From contig JAIYAP010000039.1 in assembly GCA_027488935.1 (NCBI GenBank), positions 1-64,000 on the forward strand: a DNA stretch of 64,000 bases, read 5' to 3'. The stretch comes from Saprospiraceae bacterium (lineage in GTDB: Bacteria; Bacteroidota; Bacteroidia; Chitinophagales; Saprospiraceae). The position numbers were made by a program, and so were the translations under genes. Below the pieces are notes generated by a model. It was not told where the DNA came from, made no database searches, and worked only from the letters and a program-made list of their open reading frames with translations. Shown one piece after another: positions 63,679 through 64,000 of this stretch; position 1 is the first letter of the stretch, and each line of letters opens with the position of its first letter.

Positions 63679-64000
63679 TTAGCGTCGTTTGCGCGGTTGA
63701 TTCCACTCTTCCTTTTCGGCAAAATTTACAATACGTTTCATAAAATTGACCATGGAAAGAAATACCAGAAAACCGAACGTCACAACAAGATAAATCCAGC
63801 GGTAGGTGCCTGCATCACGCAAATCAATGCCCGAAAACAACCAAGCCGCCAATCCACTACTAAACGCCAAAGCCAGGTAACTGTATACCGAACTGCCCCA
63901 ATACTTGGCAAAGTTGTCGGCCCGCAGACTAAGCAGGCTGTTGAACAGCGCAAACAACAACAAAAAAGCAGACGATATGGACCAAGGAAACAGGGGGTCT
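63679..64000 (-). CDS. Membrane protein, 5' end outside the window
   Basis: The frame is open from 64000 to the stop at 63679, about 106 codons, with no clear start inside the window, so the gene continues past the right edge. Three or four hydrophobic helices are visible (SSAFLLLFALFNSLLSL, YSYLALAFSSGLAAWLF, WIYLVVTFGFLVFLSMV), then a charged tail (MKRIVNFAEKEEWNQPRKRR). Small membrane proteins of this sort are common in Bacteroidota and unassigned. Confidence 0.7.
   Translation of the reverse strand, partial: DPLFPWSISSAFLLLFALFNSLLSLRADNFAKYWGSSVYSYLALAFSSGLAAWLFSGIDLRDAGTYRWIYLVVTFGFLVFLSMVNFMKRIVNFAEKEEWNQPRKRR

Overview
The window looks like a chromosomal segment of a Bacteroidota bacterium, most likely of the Saprospiria (Saprospiraceae-like); the phylum is well supported, the family is an inference. 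Supporting signs are type IX secretion (T9SS) cargo with C-terminal sorting domains (362-1969, 30952-32094) and a gliding-motility-type C-terminus (36893-38707), a porT gene directly behind ubiE, a GlmM with the typical Bacteroidota N-terminus, many lipoproteins, and several promoter -7 boxes of the TAnnTTTG type.

Layout. 1-263 is a 55-bp tandem repeat. 362-10588 is mostly core-like: a T9SS cargo protein, a remarkable TIR-TPR-short-chain dehydrogenase fusion, a TlpA-like lipoprotein, a small PspC-like protein, an MFS transporter coupled to a trehalase, and type II NADH dehydrogenase. About 10600-28165 is an accessory, defence-rich stretch. It has two toxin-antitoxin-like modules (DUF433/DUF5615 and AbiEii with a small partner) separated by direct repeats, and a ParA-like ATPase between 42-bp direct repeats. 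A rubredoxin too short for usual length cut-offs follows at 14402-14566. Then comes an AT-rich block of same-strand small genes (lipoproteins, SUKH, HNH, PD-(D/E)XK, a channel-like membrane protein), a type III-like restriction-modification pair, and two unusual repeat arrays.

28183-63652 returns to household functions: ornithine aminotransferase, efp-accB-accC, an MsbA-like exporter, a glycosyltransferase, lolD, alkaline phosphatase, glmM, cysteine desulfurase, malic enzyme, two msrB genes, a di-heme peroxidase, ribB with a degenerate GTP cyclohydrolase half, ubiE-porT-dnaG, RNase Z with a subtilase, a cobalamin adenosyltransferase, YebC, an M48 protease, one tRNA with anticodon CAU, and a GH35 beta-galactosidase. 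A membrane protein runs off the right edge.

How genes work together: MFS and trehalase form a translationally coupled disaccharide-use pair; efp/accB/accC are a translation and fatty-acid cluster; ubiE supplies quinone methylation and porT a secretion component that serves the T9SS cargo in the window; mod and res are one R-M unit. The most unusual items are the TIR-TPR-SDR fusion, a nested cloverleaf-like palindrome at 60915-61011, the repeat-bounded toxin-antitoxin modules, a cassette-like AT-rich island with one attC-like hairpin, and the base-composition mosaic inside the DNA methyltransferase.
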